Source: Serripes groenlandicus
Taxonomy: Eukaryota > Mollusca > Bivalvia > Cardiida > Cardiidae
Assembly: GCA_031761405.1 (NCBI GenBank)
Contig: JASEVX010000013.1
Coordinates: forward strand, 43,659,991 to 43,723,990
DNA: 64,000 bases
Direction of reading: 5' to 3'
Shown: positions 1 through 12,185 of the stretch, one piece after another
Layout: each line of letters starts with the position of its first letter
Position numbering within the stretch: position 1 is the first letter of the stretch
Position numbers and translations under genes: made by a program
Notes under the pieces: generated by a model
What the model saw: only the letters and a program-made list of their open reading frames with translations
The model's database searches: none
What the model was told of the DNA's origin: nothing

Positions 1-414
1 CATCTACCTGTTTCTCGATTTCTTTGTCCGAATGATGATGTCAGAAGTCTCTGATCAATAATTTCCACAATAAAAGGTTGAAAAAAGTATTTAACACAGC
101 TTACCATTTTCTTTGCCATGTATTTCCAACATACACTGGTACAAACAGGTGGTTGCTGTTCTATCTACACATGTGTGCATATATCCAGACGACAACTGAA
201 TATATGTATTTGTCAAACAAGTGGCATACTGTGAACCTCTGTAATGAGATACTTCTATACATTCTGAAGAGCCAACTTGGCAAAGTAATCTTGTAGAAGT
301 CTTTACTAATCCAAAATTCAAGATTAACAAATATGAGATGAATCTCTGTCTATCCATGTTTAAAGAATGACTTGATATACAGCTTACAAGAAGATAAACT
401 TTAAAACTTAACAC
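1..414. other. AT-rich sequence, nothing recognised
   Basis: Short open frames exist on both strands but none has recognisable motifs or splice context. Confidence 0.4.
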
Positions 415-897
415 TTAACCATTTTTATCTCAAAGATTTATCTACAGCGGACAACTTTTGAAAATATAGAGGCAAAAGGAGAATTTGCTCAGCATGAGCA
501 ATTTCTCTATTTGCTATAATGTTTCTAACTTAATTCAATAATTTATCTTTCATTAATTGATTTTTTTGTCTACATGTTTTTAAAATTGTCTGTTGCAGAT
601 TTTTTGTAACTTAATGAGGGTAAGGGTAAAGGTTTGCTTGTTCTTTATTTCTTTTCCGCAATTGTGAACACCAAAACAATCTTCACCCTTTATCATGCAT
701 CATAATCATAGAACAAATCTGCAGCAGACGACATTGAAAATAACTAGACATTAATATTGAAAATGATTAAAAAGGATTAAAAAGGATAATTTAATTTTTG
801 AAAAGAACTGAAACAATGAAACAAAAAGAGATATTGAACAATGCTTTCAAAAGCCGTCTGCTTCAAATGCATCGCGTCTGCAACTTAGAAAGGGTTC
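415..897. mobile_element. Two decayed TTAA-MITEs (B/C type)
   Basis: 415-630 keeps TTAACC at the left, a GCAAAAGG...GCTCAGCATGAGC hairpin and GTCTGTTGCAGA near the right. About 700-897 keeps CTGCAGCAGACGAC at the left and AAAGGGTT at the right. Both have many substitutions, so they are old. Confidence 0.6.
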
Positions 898-1049
898 AGT
901 CATACGACGTCAGAAATGGTAATTATGGTCACTCTGTCTCTTTTTGTCAACACAAAAAAGTGATATTCAATGTCCTTTAGATAAAAGCAGCAATATTAAA
1001 TACTTGATATGTATATTTTAATGTGAGAGGTTGCTTTTCTGAGACTGTC

Positions 1050-1271
1050 TTATCCCTTTCCCTCATACGACAATTCTGCAGCTTGAACGTATTTTGTCAA
1101 AACATAGAAAATCTCCATAATTGAATGGATAACCTATGACTAAAAGTGGAAAACATTGTGGCAAAAGGAGAAATTGCACATTTTGTGCAATTTCTTCTTT
1201 TGTCACTAAGTTTTCAAAAAGCCGTCTGCTGCAGAGGCGTCCGAACATTTTTATATGAGGGAAAGGGTTAA
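1050..1271 (-). mobile_element. TTAA-MITE A, complete
   Basis: Ends CCCTTTCCCTCATACG and TATATGAGGGAAAGGG. The flank is TTAT on the left and TTAA on the right. The central stem is AAATTGCACA/TGTGCAATTT. Confidence 0.85.
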
Positions 1272-1327
1272 CATAAAGATTGTGGTTGTGTTTTGGCATG
1301 TATCGGCTGATGTTGTGGATAATGAAC

Positions 1328-1515
1328 AGAGCTCTAGATCAGGGGCGTTTTGCATGTTCTAAAAATCATTTTGTGACTAATCCTTTTTTGGGGGTAATCA
1401 AAAGAATTTCCTCACTGAAACGATTGTTTTGAGTACCCACAACATAGGTTTGGTTGGATAATAAGGGAGCTATTGTGGGGGAAAGCGTTGTATACCCCTC
1501 ATTATCTGAAGCTCT
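1328..1515. mobile_element. GAGCTC foldback MITE (family 2)
   Basis: Starts AGAGCTCTAGATCAGGGGCG and ends with an inverted version (TTATCTGAAGCTCT). The interior has GAGTACCCACAACATAGG. Relatives are at 21305-21483 and 61861-62053. Confidence 0.7.
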
Positions 1516-2325
1516 GATTGAAGTAGCAAGGAAGTAAATTCTATTGGAAACCTGAAACTTGAATTACATTCAGAACCTATTTATAAATTATTTTACCCCC
1601 TATACCCCTCCCGCACCATCAAAAAAAGGGAGGTTTATTCCGGTTTCACCCTGTTTGTTTAACATGTCTTTCTCTGGATAAAATGGATCCCAGACTCTAT
1701 TTCTTTCAACTTTGAAGCTAGGACACTAATACTTCACACACATAATGACACGGAACTTTGGATGCTTCCTATTGACTTATGGGTCAGTAAGTCCCAGGTC
1801 AAGGTCACAGTTGGATGGTCAATAAAAACTGTTTAATGTGGTTTCTTAATTGACTCTTTACTTCACGAATGTAATGATTTTTCTTCAATTTGCCCAAATG
1901 ACCCAGTTTAATCTATATTCTTACTTAACCTGTGAGTAGCTATATATGATAAAAACAATTATTCTGACAAATTTTTGACATGCTCAAGTTGAAATGCTGC
2001 TAAGCTTCCAGATTTTTCCTTCAATTTGGCCCTGGGCGACCCAACATGACCCATATTCGAACTTGGCCTAGATATCATCAAGACAAACATTATGACAAAG
2101 TTTAAGCTGCTGAAGGAAAAAATGCAGTTTTTGGAGTGTAAACAAGATATTTCTCAAATTTGGCCTATATATTAAACTAGTTTTCAACCAAACTTCTCAG
2201 GAATGTTTCTTAGTGCCCGACGCGTACCTCTTTCAAAATTGTTTGAATACTTAAATTCTATGTAGGACTTCCGTTGCTTCTCCTCTGAATAAGCTGGTCT
2301 AATTCAAATATAATTTGATAGAAAT
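1516..2325. other. Decayed repeat sequence without a gene
   Basis: 1710-1810 matches 5300-5420 (ACTTCACAC.CATAATGACAC, then GTCCAAGGTCAAG). It looks like an eroded interior of the TTTAGCTC...TCTTGT elements. No ends are visible. Confidence 0.5.
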
Positions 2326-2445
2326 AAGCTGTCCCGCAAGAAAACCAACATTGCGGACTCTGCGTAAAGTATCGACCCGGATCAGCACAAGCATGCCGCA
2401 CAGGCTTACCCGGATAGACACTTTTTGTCTCCTGTGTATTTTCCT
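2326..2445. mobile_element. Half of a GAGCCGTCCC foldback element (family 3)
   Basis: AGCTGTCCCGCAAGAAAACC and CTCTGCGTAAAGTATCGACC match the left arm of 29160-29413. The right arm is missing. Confidence 0.65.
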
Positions 2446-2756
2446 TCAGTGACCCTCTGCATAAATTTTTTAAGCCATATTGATTGGTTGAAAGACATGC
2501 AACTAGGCGGCATCATATAACATAAAATTTAGTTTAAGCTTCAAAGGACATTTCCTAATTCATTGGACGTATTTCAACTAAACTCTAAAATTCTTCTTCT
2601 CTGAATCCACTTTTCCGATTCCAAGATACTTTGGTAGAAATGTTCCTTGAGTGACCCTCTACAAAAGTCTTCAAGGGATATTGATTGATTTAAAAACATG
2701 GCGGCAAGAAGGCATAATAAAGGAGCAAAATGGCAAAACTTTATCATCCCATTTTT

Positions 2757-4403
2757 AGCTCACCTATGCACGAAGTGCAAGGTGAGCTATTGGGATCACA
2801 TTTTGTCCGGCGTCCGTCCGTCGTGCGTCGTGAGTCGTGCGTCGTCAATGTTTGAGCTTGTTAACACTCTACAGGCTACATTTTGCATTCAATCTTCATG
2901 AAAGTTTATCAAAACGTTCATCTCCATAAAATCTTGGACAAGTTCGAAACTGGGCCATATGAGGTCAAAAACTAGGTCACTAGGTCGAATTGAAGGGAAA
3001 TCTTGTTAACACTCTGGAGGGCACATTTTCAACTTGAGCATGTTGAAACTTTATCAGAATGTTTGTCTTAATGATATGTAGGTCAAGTTCGAACATTGGT
3101 CATGTCGGGTCAAAAAGTAGGTCACTAGGTCAAATTGAAGGAAAATCTTGTTAACACTCCAGAGGCCGCAATTTTTGATTAAGCAGTTTGAAATTTTTTC
3201 AGAATGTTTGTCTTAAAGATATCTAGGTTTAGTTTAAATATGGGTCATATTGGATCAGAAACTAGGTCACAAGGCCAAATTAAGGGAAAATCTTGTTAAC
3301 TCTGTAGAAGCCGCATGTTTTCCTTCAGTGGCTTGAAATTTGGTCAGAATGTTGAGCTGAATGATATTTAGGCCAAGTTCGAATATGGGTCATACAGGGT
3401 CAAAAACTAGGTCACTAGGTCAAATTTAAGGAAAATCTTGTTAACACTTTGGATGCCGCATTTTTTGCTTCAGCAGCTTGAAATTTTTTCAGAATGTTTG
3501 TCTTAAAGATATCTAGGTCTAGTTTAAATATGGGTCATATTGGATCAGAAACTAGGTCACAAGGCCAAATTAAGGGAAAATCTTGTTAACTCTGTAGAAG
3601 CCGCATGTTTTCCTTCAGTGGCTTGAAATTTGGTCAGAATGTTGAGCTGAATGATATTTAGGCCAAGTTCGAATATGGGTCATACAGGGTTAAAAATAAG
3701 GTCACTAGGTCAAATTGAAGGAAAATCTTGTTAACACTTTGGATGCCTCATTTTTTGCTTCAGCAGCTTGAAATTTGGTCAGAATGTTTGTCTAAATGAT
3801 ATCTAGGCCAAGTTTGGATATGGGTCATGCCGGGTTGAAAACTAGGTCACTAGGCCAAATTGAAGGGTAATCTTGTTAACACTCTGGATACTGCATTTTA
3901 AATTTCAGCATGATGAAACTTTATCAGAATGTGTTTCTTGATGATATGTAGGCCAAGTTCGAATATGGGTCATGCTGGGTCAAAAACTAGGTCACTAGAT
4001 CAAATTGAAGGAAAATCTTGTGAACACTTTGGATGCCACATTTTTTGCTTCAGCAGCTTGAAACTTGGTCAGAATGTTTGTCTGAATTATATCTAGGTCA
4101 AGTTCGAATATGGGTCATATTGGATCAGAAACTAGGTCAATAAAGGAAAATATGGTTCAAACTCCGGAGGCCGTATTTTTACTTTGAGCAAGTTGAAACG
4201 TCAGAATGCTGTCTTGATGATATCTAGTCCATGTTGGAATATGGGTCATATCAGGTAAAAAAATATAGATCACTAGGCTAAATGAAGGAAAATATTGTTA
4301 GCACTGTGGAGGTTGCATTCAGAACAATTGTCTTGATGTGTTTTGCATTGCAGTACATTGTATAATTAAGGTGAGCGATCCAGGGCCATCATGGCCCTCT
4401 TGT
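2757..4403. mobile_element. Long TAGCTC...TCTTGT element
   Basis: Follows a T-run. It begins with a hairpin (AGCTCACC/GGTGAGCT), then GTCCGGCGTCCGTCCGTCG, and ends with hairpin GGGCCATCATGGCCC followed by TCTTGT. The interior is tandem: 'AATCTTGTTAAC' recurs about every 145 bp, and two blocks near 3221 and 3511 are nearly identical with a period of about 290 bp. No coding capacity. Confidence 0.75.
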
Positions 4404-4405
4404 TA

Positions 4406-4613
4406 TTAACCCTTTCCCTCATACCACAATTTTGCAGCAGACAACTTTGAACGTATTTTGTCAAAATATAGAAAATCTCCATAATTGAATGGATAACCTA
4501 TGGCAAAAGGAGAAATTGCACGTTTTGTGCAATTTCTTCTTTTGTCACTATGTTTTCAAAAAGCCGTCTGCTGCAGAGGCGTCAGAAAGCGTCTATATGA
4601 GGGAAAGGGTTAA
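4406..4613 (-). mobile_element. TTAA-MITE A, complete
   Basis: Flanked by TTAA on both sides and inserted two bases beyond the end of the preceding long element. The internal 'GACTAAAAGTGGAAAACATTGTG' stretch is partly deleted. Confidence 0.88.
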
Positions 4614-4944
4614 AGTTTTTGTCTGATTTCAAGATATTTCCACATAAATGTTCCTTTAGTGACCTTCTAAATAATTTGTTCAAGCCATATTGATTGGTTG
4701 AAAAAGATAGCCATCATGAGGCATCCGAAAATGGGTAAAATGAACTTTCCGATTCAACGACATCTCCTCCTAAACCATGGAACCGATAACCTCACAGAAA
4801 TATTATTTTGTTGTCCTTGTTTAAAGATTTAATGCCTTTTTACAAATATACTAAACAGATAAGCTGTTTCATTTACTTTATCCTCTCCTTGTAGTTTTAT
4901 TTTTACTCTTTATCAAATTTTCCCAAATATTAGCAATTACACAT

Positions 4945-5298
4945 AATTATACCCCCTTCGAAGAAGAGGGGGTATATAGGAGTCATTGTGTCGGGCTGGC
5001 TGTCTGTCGGTCGGTCAGTCGGAAGCCATATTTTGTCCAGCCTATTTCTTATAAACCACTGGATGGAATTCAGTAAAATTTTACATGAAGCTACTAAACC
5101 AAGAGTCTGACTAAGATGTACATATCCTAAAGGTCTTACAAAATGTTATTATACAGAGTTGCAATATATGGCCCTTTTACTTATTAAGTTATGGTGTAGG
5201 TCAAGGTGCTGTTTTGGGAGTATTTATCATCTTCAGTGATAGTTCTAGTTTATGCTACTTTGCTATTACTTGATTTAAGGCCATCATGGCTCTCTTGT
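4945..5298. mobile_element. Short member of the ...TCTTGT element group
   Basis: 5' hairpin TATACCCCC/GGGGGTATA, then a CTGTCTGTCGGTCGGTC run, and 3' hairpin GGCCATCATGGC followed by TCTCTTGT. A second 5' end of this type begins near 63920 and runs out of the window. Confidence 0.65.
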
Positions 5299-6071
5299 TT
5301 TGACTTTAAAGCGAGGATAATAATTCTTCACACGCGTAATGACACTGAACTGTGAATGCTTCCTTTCGATTTTTTAGTCAGTAGGTCCAAGGTCAAGATC
5401 AGAGAGGGATTGTCCATGAAAATGAAGTATGAAAGTTGTGCAGCAAACTTCTCCTTCAATTTATGAGATTTTTTAAAGCATTGTGATAAAAAGAAATGTC
5501 TTTCGCTCATGAGCAATATCTTCTTTTGCCACAATGATTTTGACGTCCTTATCAAATAATAATGCTTTATTTTATAGAGAATTTCCATTCAATTTCGTCT
5601 GCTGCAGATTTTTCATATTGCATAAGTGGGAAATAGCTAAGAAATATTGTCCCCCTTGAACTATTTTTCATACTATCGAATCAGTATAAAGGGAGTATTA
5701 GCCTATAGTGGCAGTATCTTTTTTATTTATTTTTTGACAAAGTATGTTTTTTGATGAAAGAGACAAACTGTCATTAATTATGTACTATGTTCAGACATGA
5801 AATGTAGCTTGGGGCTAACGTAGAGTTTGTTTTATTTTGTGCAATAATTTGATATATATATATAGTGTGAATTAAGATTTATAAATATATTCGACGTAAA
5901 ATTAGAAAACAAATAATCTAAGTGAGGAATAATTGCCCAGGATCGAATTTTACCAGTTGCCCTGAGGATACAAAATGACCGTACGTTTTTTAAGTCACCA
6001 CCTTTTTTTTAATACATGAATCATGAAAATGCTATAAAAATAGCTACTTTTATCAAAATGTAACATCTGAG
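5299..6071. other. Decayed repeats, no gene
   Basis: 5300-5420 resembles 1710-1810. About 5440-5640 is an old MITE fragment (CGCTCATGAGCAATATCTTCT and GTCTGCTGCAGA). I recognise nothing in 5640-6071. Confidence 0.45.
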
Positions 6072-6458
6072 TTAACTCTCTCCCACATACAGACGCTCTC
6101 TGATGCCTCTACAGCAAACAACTTTTCAAAGTATTGTGGCAAAAGGAGAAATTGCTCATGATGAACAATTTCACCTTTGGCCACAATGTTTTCAAAAGTT
6201 GTCTGCTTATATTGCGCCAAAATGCATCTGCAAGTTGGAAAGGGTTAAGCCTTTCCCACATATAGAAAATTTGCAGCAGACGCCGATGAAATCTCATCTC
6301 GGCAAATATATAGGGAATATCTTGATTACTAATATATAACTTATTGAATAGATTGGTTAAAACATTGTGGCAAAAGGAGATATTGCTCTTTTTGAGCATT
6401 TCTTCTTTTGTAACAATGATTTTCAAATCTCTTGATGCGTCTTTATGTGGAAAAGGGT
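6072..6458. mobile_element. Two adjacent TTAA-MITEs (B/C)
   Basis: 6072-6247 has TTAA at both ends and the stem AAATTGCTCATGATGAACAATTTC. A second, more diverged copy follows directly (CCTTTCCCACATATAG to about 6458). Confidence 0.75.
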
Positions 6459-6534
6459 ATACATATATGTAATGTATAAGTATTCCTAATATAAGTGTTT
6501 TAGTTGCAACCTTAGTTAGGACTATAATGATTTA

Positions 6535-6843
6535 TTGATTGATTGATTGATTGATTGGGGTTTAACGCCATTTTTAACAATTTCTCAGTTATATCACGGC
6601 GGCCAGTTCACCTACTCATGCATTTCCTGGTTTTCTCACACCAGTACTCCACACAACAATCTTCCCATGCAACTGGCTGCTTTTCCACATTATAAAGACT
6701 TAGCCCATTGGTGGAAGACGAATGACGCATGTCGCATTGACTTTTGTCAATCGTCGGAAAGAAAGTTGGCCGAGCCGGGATTCGAACTCACAGCCCTGGA
6801 TTGACAGCCCGCGTCGCTACCGACTGAGCTACCGGTGCTCGGC
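6535..6843 (-). mobile_element. SINE-I, full length
   Basis: Reading the minus strand, the tRNA-like head has box A (TAGCTCAGTCGG) and box B (GAGTTCGAATCCC), followed by a body and an AATC tail. A perfect 12-bp target duplication, TATAATGATTTA, lies at 6523-6534 and 6844-6855. Confidence 0.92.
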
Positions 6844-7009
6844 TATAATGATTTAAGTTCATCAAGTGTCAGTTAACCTTTCAAAACATACAGCAGAAGT
6901 CTTTGAATACAGCAAAACAAAAAAAAACATGGAAAATCTGTTTAAATGAAAGTTTTATCAATTGACCCGTCAGGGCGGTCTTGATAACAACTTTTGCGTT
7001 TTGGTTTTA

Positions 7010-7489
7010 CTTGATTGATTTGGTTTTCAACAATTTTCAGTCATATTACTGTAGCCTGTAAGACATTTCCCACATATAGACGCTTCCTTTCTGATGCCGC
7101 TGTAGCAGACGACTTTTGAAAACACTGCGACAAAACAAGCAAATTCTCCTTTTGCAACAGTGTTTTCAACTTTATTCAATTATTTATTCAATTATAATAC
7201 TATTAATTATTTATAAAGATTTATCACATGTTTGCAAATGTCTTTTCAAAGTCGTCTGCTGCAGTTTTTTGCTGTATGTGGGAAAGGGCACATAACTTTC
7301 CCATGTGTTTCAAAGCTTTCTCACACCAGTACTCCACACACAGGTGGTTACTTTTCCACATGGAATGTAAGCTCATCAGTGGAAGATGAATGAAACCTTC
7401 TCACATTGACTTTTGACTTACGTCTGAAAGAATGTTGGTGGAGCTTGGGTTTGAATTGTGTCCTTACAACTTCAGCTACCGTGGCTCGG
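7010..7489 (-). mobile_element. SINE-I, diverged, interrupted by a MITE
   Basis: The tail half is at 7010-7050 and the head half at 7291-7489. Between them lies an old B/C MITE (about 7051-7290, CATTTCCCACATATAGACGC to GTATGTGGGAAAGGG). Confidence 0.65.
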
Positions 7490-7592
7490 CTAGGAAAAAA
7501 TGAAATAACTCGCCATATCATGAGCATGTGGGCAGCGGTTACCGTGGTTACAAAAGTAAACTAGTATGATAAGCTGTGAATAGGGTATTGGA

Positions 7593-7822
7593 TTAACCCT
7601 TTCCCTCATGTAGACGCTTTCTGACACCTCTGCAGCAGACGGCTTTTTGAAAACGAAGTGACAAAAGAAGAAATTGCACAAAACGTGCAATTTCTCCTTT
7701 TGCCACAATGTTTTCCACTTTTTGTCATAGGTTATCCATTCAATTATGGAGATTTTCTATTTTTTGACAAAATATGTTCAAAGTCATCTGCTGCAGAATT
7801 GTCGTATGAGGGAAAGGATTAA
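7593..7822 (+). mobile_element. TTAA-MITE A, complete
   Basis: TTAA at both ends; the central hairpin is AAATTGCAC/GTGCAATTT. Confidence 0.9.
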
Positions 7823-8009
7823 TTAGTTTACTAATTGGACTTACATGTAAATGATCATTGACCATCCAGTATCTAGGTTCTATAGATAATTATGCTGTTC
7901 TTTCCATCTACCTGATTAATACAGCGTAAGACTCTTCTAAATTGAAAACTCACCAAGAAAAAAGGTAGGAAAAGCCCTAGACATTATTCTTTAGCCTTTT
8001 CCCACCTGC

Positions 8010-8360
8010 AGACGACTTAGCCATTTCCCACAATTACAGCAAATGTGCAGCAGACAACTTTGAAAACATCTAGGTAAAAATACGGAAAATCGCTATATAT
8101 ATGAGCAATTTCTCCTTTTGTCACAATGTTTTCAAAAGCTGTCTGCTGCAGAGCCGTCAGAAAGCGTTTGTATGTGGAAAAAGAAGAAATCGCTCATTTA
8201 TGACTATGCGGGATAGGGTTAAAAATTAATGCTGATCCTGATCCAAAGTGCATACTTATAAAAGGAAAAAGATATTTCTCATTTCGCACAAAATGTTTTA
8301 CCCTTTTCCACATACAACAATTTTGCAGCTGATGACTTTGAAAACATTGGGGCAAAAGTA
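8010..8360. mobile_element. B/C MITE plus a left-end fragment
   Basis: 8010-8222 ends ATGCGGGATAGGGTTAA. About 8298-8360 is only the left part of another copy (CCCTTTTCCACATACAAC). Confidence 0.65.
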
Positions 8361-8488
8361 TATTAAAGCTTCACTCATGAAAGTATGATTATCAAATAGA
8401 TTTTAAAAAAACTAAATGTATCATGATCATGTATGAATAGTTGTACAAAATCTCGCTTATTACTTACTGAACCCCATGTTAGGAATCC

Positions 8489-8703
8489 GCTGTGGTCAAG
8501 TGGTTTAGCGTCGGGGATTTTGAAACCGGGTTCGATCCCCAGTCGCGGCACTACGGTCATGGTGAAGTGCCCTTGGGCAAGGCACATTTTCTAGCCTAGT
8601 ACTGGTTTGTTTACCCAGGGATCATGAATAAGTGAACTATCTCCGTGATATAACTGAAATAATGTTGAAAGCGGCGTAAAACCCCAATAAATAAATAAAT
8701 AGA
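8489..8703 (+). mobile_element. SINE-II, full length
   Basis: The tRNA-like head has box A TGGTCAAGTGG and box B GGTTCGATCCC, then GCCCTTGGGCAAGGCACATT. The 3' part (GTGATATAACTGAAATAATG...ACCCCAA) is shared with SINE-I. The tail is AATA repeats. Confidence 0.85.
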
Positions 8704-8854
8704 ACCCCATGTAACGTTGGAACTCAAAAATTCCCACAACATAGGATTCAAACATGGATTTGAGTACATGAAATACTCACCGTATCCAGAGCTCTGACAG
8801 TTGAACCTTTCCCACATACAACTCATCTGGAACAAGCAGCCTTTGAAGACATCT

Positions 8855-10348
8855 CGAGGGCTTAGCGTGAAACGGTTGTAACTAAAAACCTATTTTGAAA
8901 ACCCTGGTTTAGGGGCAATTTTGACCCCTTTATAAACAATGCAAATTTAGATGCCATTTCTCAGATCGAGCAATGGCACCTAAATTTCCATTGTTTACCA
9001 AGAAATTTTTTAAATGCTTATAAATACTTTATGGCAAGGTGATTAACCTTGGTAAAAAAATACCAATTTTTAGCTCCACTGGCGAATTGTCCGTCGTGCG
9101 TGCGTCTGTGCGTGCGTTAACTTTTTCCTTTAAACTACTTCTTCTCCCTAACCACTTGGCCAATTTGGTTGAAACTTCATAGGAAGCATGATCTCAATGT
9201 CCTCTACTTAATTCCTTCAAATATTTTTGATCCATTCAGAATTCTGGTTTCCATGGCAACAGAAAAAAAAAAATAGTGAAAACTTAAAAAATCTTTTTCT
9301 CCGAAAGGGTTAGGCCAATTTTCAAATAATTTTGTAGAAATGTTCCTTGGGTTACCCTTTATTAGATTCCTTCAAGAAATATTGATTGGTTGAAAAACAC
9401 GGCCGCCAGGGGGGCGAGGCTATTTTGCCTTATATAGCTATAGTGAAAACTTAAAAAAATATTCTTCTCCGAAAGTGTTCAGCCGATTTTCAAATAATTT
9501 TTAGAAATGTTCATTGGGTGACCCTCTATCAGATTCCTTCAAGCCATGTTGATTGGTCGAAAAACATGGCCGCCAGAGGGTGGGGCTATTTTGACTTATA
9601 TGACCATACTGAAAACTTAAAAAATCTTCTTCTCCGAAAGTGTTGAGCAGATTTTCAAATCATTTTGTAGAAATGTTTCTTGGGTGACCCTCTATCAGAT
9701 TCCTTCAAGCCATGTTTATTGGTTAAAAAACATGGCCGCCAGAGGGCGGGGCTATTTTGCCTTATATGGCTATAGTGAAAACTTAAAAAATCTTCTTCTC
9801 CGAAAGTGTTCTCCCGATTTTAAAATAATTTTGTAGAAATGTTCATTGGGTGACCCTCTATCAGATTCCTTCAAGCCTTGTTGATTGGTTGAAAAACATG
9901 GCCACCAGAGGGCAGGGCTATTTTGCCTTATATGACCATAGTGAAAACTTAAAGAATCTTCTCCTCCGAAAGTGTCCGGCTGATATTCAAATAATTTTGT
10001 AGAAATGTTCCTAGGCTGACCTCTATCAGATTCCTTCAAGCCATGTTGATTGGTTGAAAAATATGGCCGCCAGGGGTTGGGGCTTATAATTTTGCCTTAC
10101 ATGGCTATAGTGAAAACTTAAAATATCCTCTCCTCCGAAAGTGTCAGGCCGATTTTCAAATAATTTTTGCAGAAACATTCCTTGGGTGACACTCTACAAG
10201 ATTCCTTTAAGCCATGGTGGTTTGTAAAAAACATAGCCACCAGAGGGGGCAGGGCTGTTTGGAGATTTGATTTTTGCCTTATGGCCGTGGAGCGATACTG
10301 GCCCCCTTGGGCCTCTTGTAGTTACAACAGTTTCACGCCAAGCCCTCG
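8855..10348. mobile_element. 34-bp TIR element carrying an inner insertion
   Basis: Left TIR 8855-8888 begins CGAGGGCTTAGCGTGAAACG. The right TIR ends at 10348 (CACGCCAAGCCCTCG) and is complementary with two mismatches. Without the inner element (9072-10319) it is 246 bp. It contains an internal hairpin at 8937-8996 (AACAATG...CATTGTT). Confidence 0.75.
9072..10319. mobile_element. Long TAGCTC...TCTTGT element (1,248 bp)
   Basis: Starts AGCTCCACTGGCGAATTGTC after five Ts, has a CGTCGTGCGTGCG run, and ends CCTTGGGCCTCTTGT. The interior holds about five copies of a unit of roughly 165 bp (GGTGACCCTCTATCAGATTC ... ACATGGCCGCCAGAGG). The flanking TIR sequence shows the empty site TTTTT|AG. Confidence 0.75.
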
Positions 10349-10526
10349 AAATTTCTCTGCATCAATATGGAAACTGTTTATAGATGAAGGTACAATGATT
10401 CATTATTGTTGAAAACATTGTGGCAAAAAAGGAGGGATTGCTCATTATGAGTAATTCACCCTTTTGCCACAATGTTTTCAAAAGGCGTCTGCAACTGGGA
10501 AAAGGTTAATGCAAAGGAAATTGTAT

Positions 10527-10748
10527 TTACCTCTTTCCAACAATCAACAAATCTGCAGCAGACGACTTTGAAAACATTCTATAAGTAAAAATAAATGAAA
10601 ACTCTTTATATATGAAGGTATTAGTAATAGAATATAGTTTTGCCACAATGTTTTCTTCAAAGGGCATCTGAATAAAGTTGAAAATGGCTTAAAACCCCAA
10701 TAAAAATAATAAAGAATCAAAAGGCATCTGCAAATTGGATAAGGTTAA
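10527..10748. mobile_element. B/C MITE with a tiny SINE-II insertion
   Basis: The 46 bp at 10671-10716 match the SINE-II 3' end (AAGTTGAAAATGGC.TAAAACCCC). They are flanked by 14-bp direct repeats at 10657-10670 and 10717-10730 (13 of 14 identical). This is an extreme 5'-truncated retroposition. Confidence 0.75.
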
Positions 10749-10867
10749 TTAATGCGAAGGAAAAAAGGTAATTACAATTAGTATAATGTGAGTACACTGG
10801 TCAAATCTCTTGGTGTATATAATTATGATTGTCATTGTACAGCTAACAGCTGGATGTGAATGGACTA

Positions 10868-11660
10868 AATCATAGGTTCAAGGTATTGCTCTTTGTTTAT
10901 TAGATAAAACGATATTTGGACCATGATAATCGTAGGTGCAATGTTTTATTCTTTATTTACTGGATAATAAGATATTTGGACTTAATATAATCGTAGGTTC
11001 AAGGTTTTATTCTTTGTTTACTGGATAATAAGATATTTGGACTTATAATAATCGTAGGTTCTAGGTATTCTTTGTTTACTGGATTACTGGATTATAAGAT
11101 GTTTGTACTCATAATCATAGGTTCAATGTTTTATTCTTTGTTTACTCAGGATAATAAGATATTTGGACTATAATCGTAGGTGCAATTTTTTATTCTTTAT
11201 TAACTGGAAAATAAGATATTTGGACTATAATCATAGATTCAATGTTTTATTCTTTATTTACTGGATAATAAGATATTTGGACTATAATCATAGATTCAAT
11301 GTTTTATTCTTTATTTACTGGATAATAAGATATTTGGACTATAATCGTAGGTTTGATGTATTTTTCTTTGTTTACTGGATATAAATAAGATTTTTGGACT
11401 AAAATCATAGGTTCTAGGTATTATTCTTTGTTTATTCTTTATTTACTGGATATTAAGATATTAAGACTATAATCGTAGGTTCAATTAAAGTATTAATTAC
11501 TTTGTTAACTGGATAAAAAGATATTTGGACTATAATCGTAGGTTCAAGGTATTATTCTTTGTTTTAACTGGATTATAAGATATTTGGACTAAAATAGTAG
11601 GTTCAATGTATTTTTCTTTTGTTTACTGGATAATAAGATATTTGACTATAATTATATATT
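10868..11660. repeat. Minisatellite, unit about 60 bp
   Basis: About 13 diverged copies of GGACTATAATCGTAGGTTCA...TTACTGGATAATAAGATATT. The open frame across 11163-11384 only reflects the repeat. Confidence 0.85.
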
Positions 11661-11691
11661 GCATGTTCTTTAATGGATAATATGATATAAT

Positions 11692-11975
11692 TGGTTGATT
11701 GATTGGGGTTTAACGCCATTTTTAACAATTTCTCAGTCATATCACGGCGGCCAGTTCCCCTACTCATGTGTTTCCTGGTTTTCTCACACATCAGTACTCC
11801 ACATAACAATCTTCCCAAGCAAATGGCTGCTTTTCCACATAGACTTTGCCCATTGGTGGAAGACGAATGACGCATGTCGCAATGACTTTTGTCAAACGTC
11901 AGAAAGAATGTTGGCCGAGCCGGGATTCAAACTCACAACCCCTGGATTGACAGCTCGCGTTGTTACCGACTGAGC
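11692..11975 (-). mobile_element. SINE-I, nearly full length
   Basis: Tail GATTGATTGGGG at the left; head with the box B complement GGGATTCAAACTC at the right. It ends directly against MITE sequence that begins TTCTGACGCCTCTG. Confidence 0.85.
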
Positions 11976-12185
11976 TTTCTGACGCCTCTGAAGCAGTAAA
12001 CTTTTGTATACAATGTGGCAAAAGTATAAATTGCAATTTCTCTTTTGGCCACAATGTTTTCAACTTTATTTAACAATTAAGCTATCTGATATAGAGATTT
12101 TTCAGGTTTATTGTCAATATATTTTCAGAGCCTTCATATGGCTTTCTAAATGTTCCAAAGGTTGTCATAAGTCAGAAAGGGTTAA
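11976..12185. mobile_element. B/C MITE lacking its left terminus
   Basis: Begins inside the element (TTCTGACGCCTCTGAAGCAG) and ends GTCAGAAAGGGTTAA. Confidence 0.7.

Larger units (their letters stand above)
8801..10509. mobile_element. B/C MITE split by a nested insertion
   Basis: The left part is 8801-8854 (CCTTTCCCACATACAAC). The right part is 10349-10509 (GGAAACTGTTTATAGATGAA through the GCTCATTATGAG stem to GGGAAAAGGTTAA). Everything between is inserted. Confidence 0.7.

Noticed and set aside
11163..11384. A repetitive frame RYLDYNHRFNVLFFIYWI
   Set aside because: It is the 60-bp minisatellite read in one frame.
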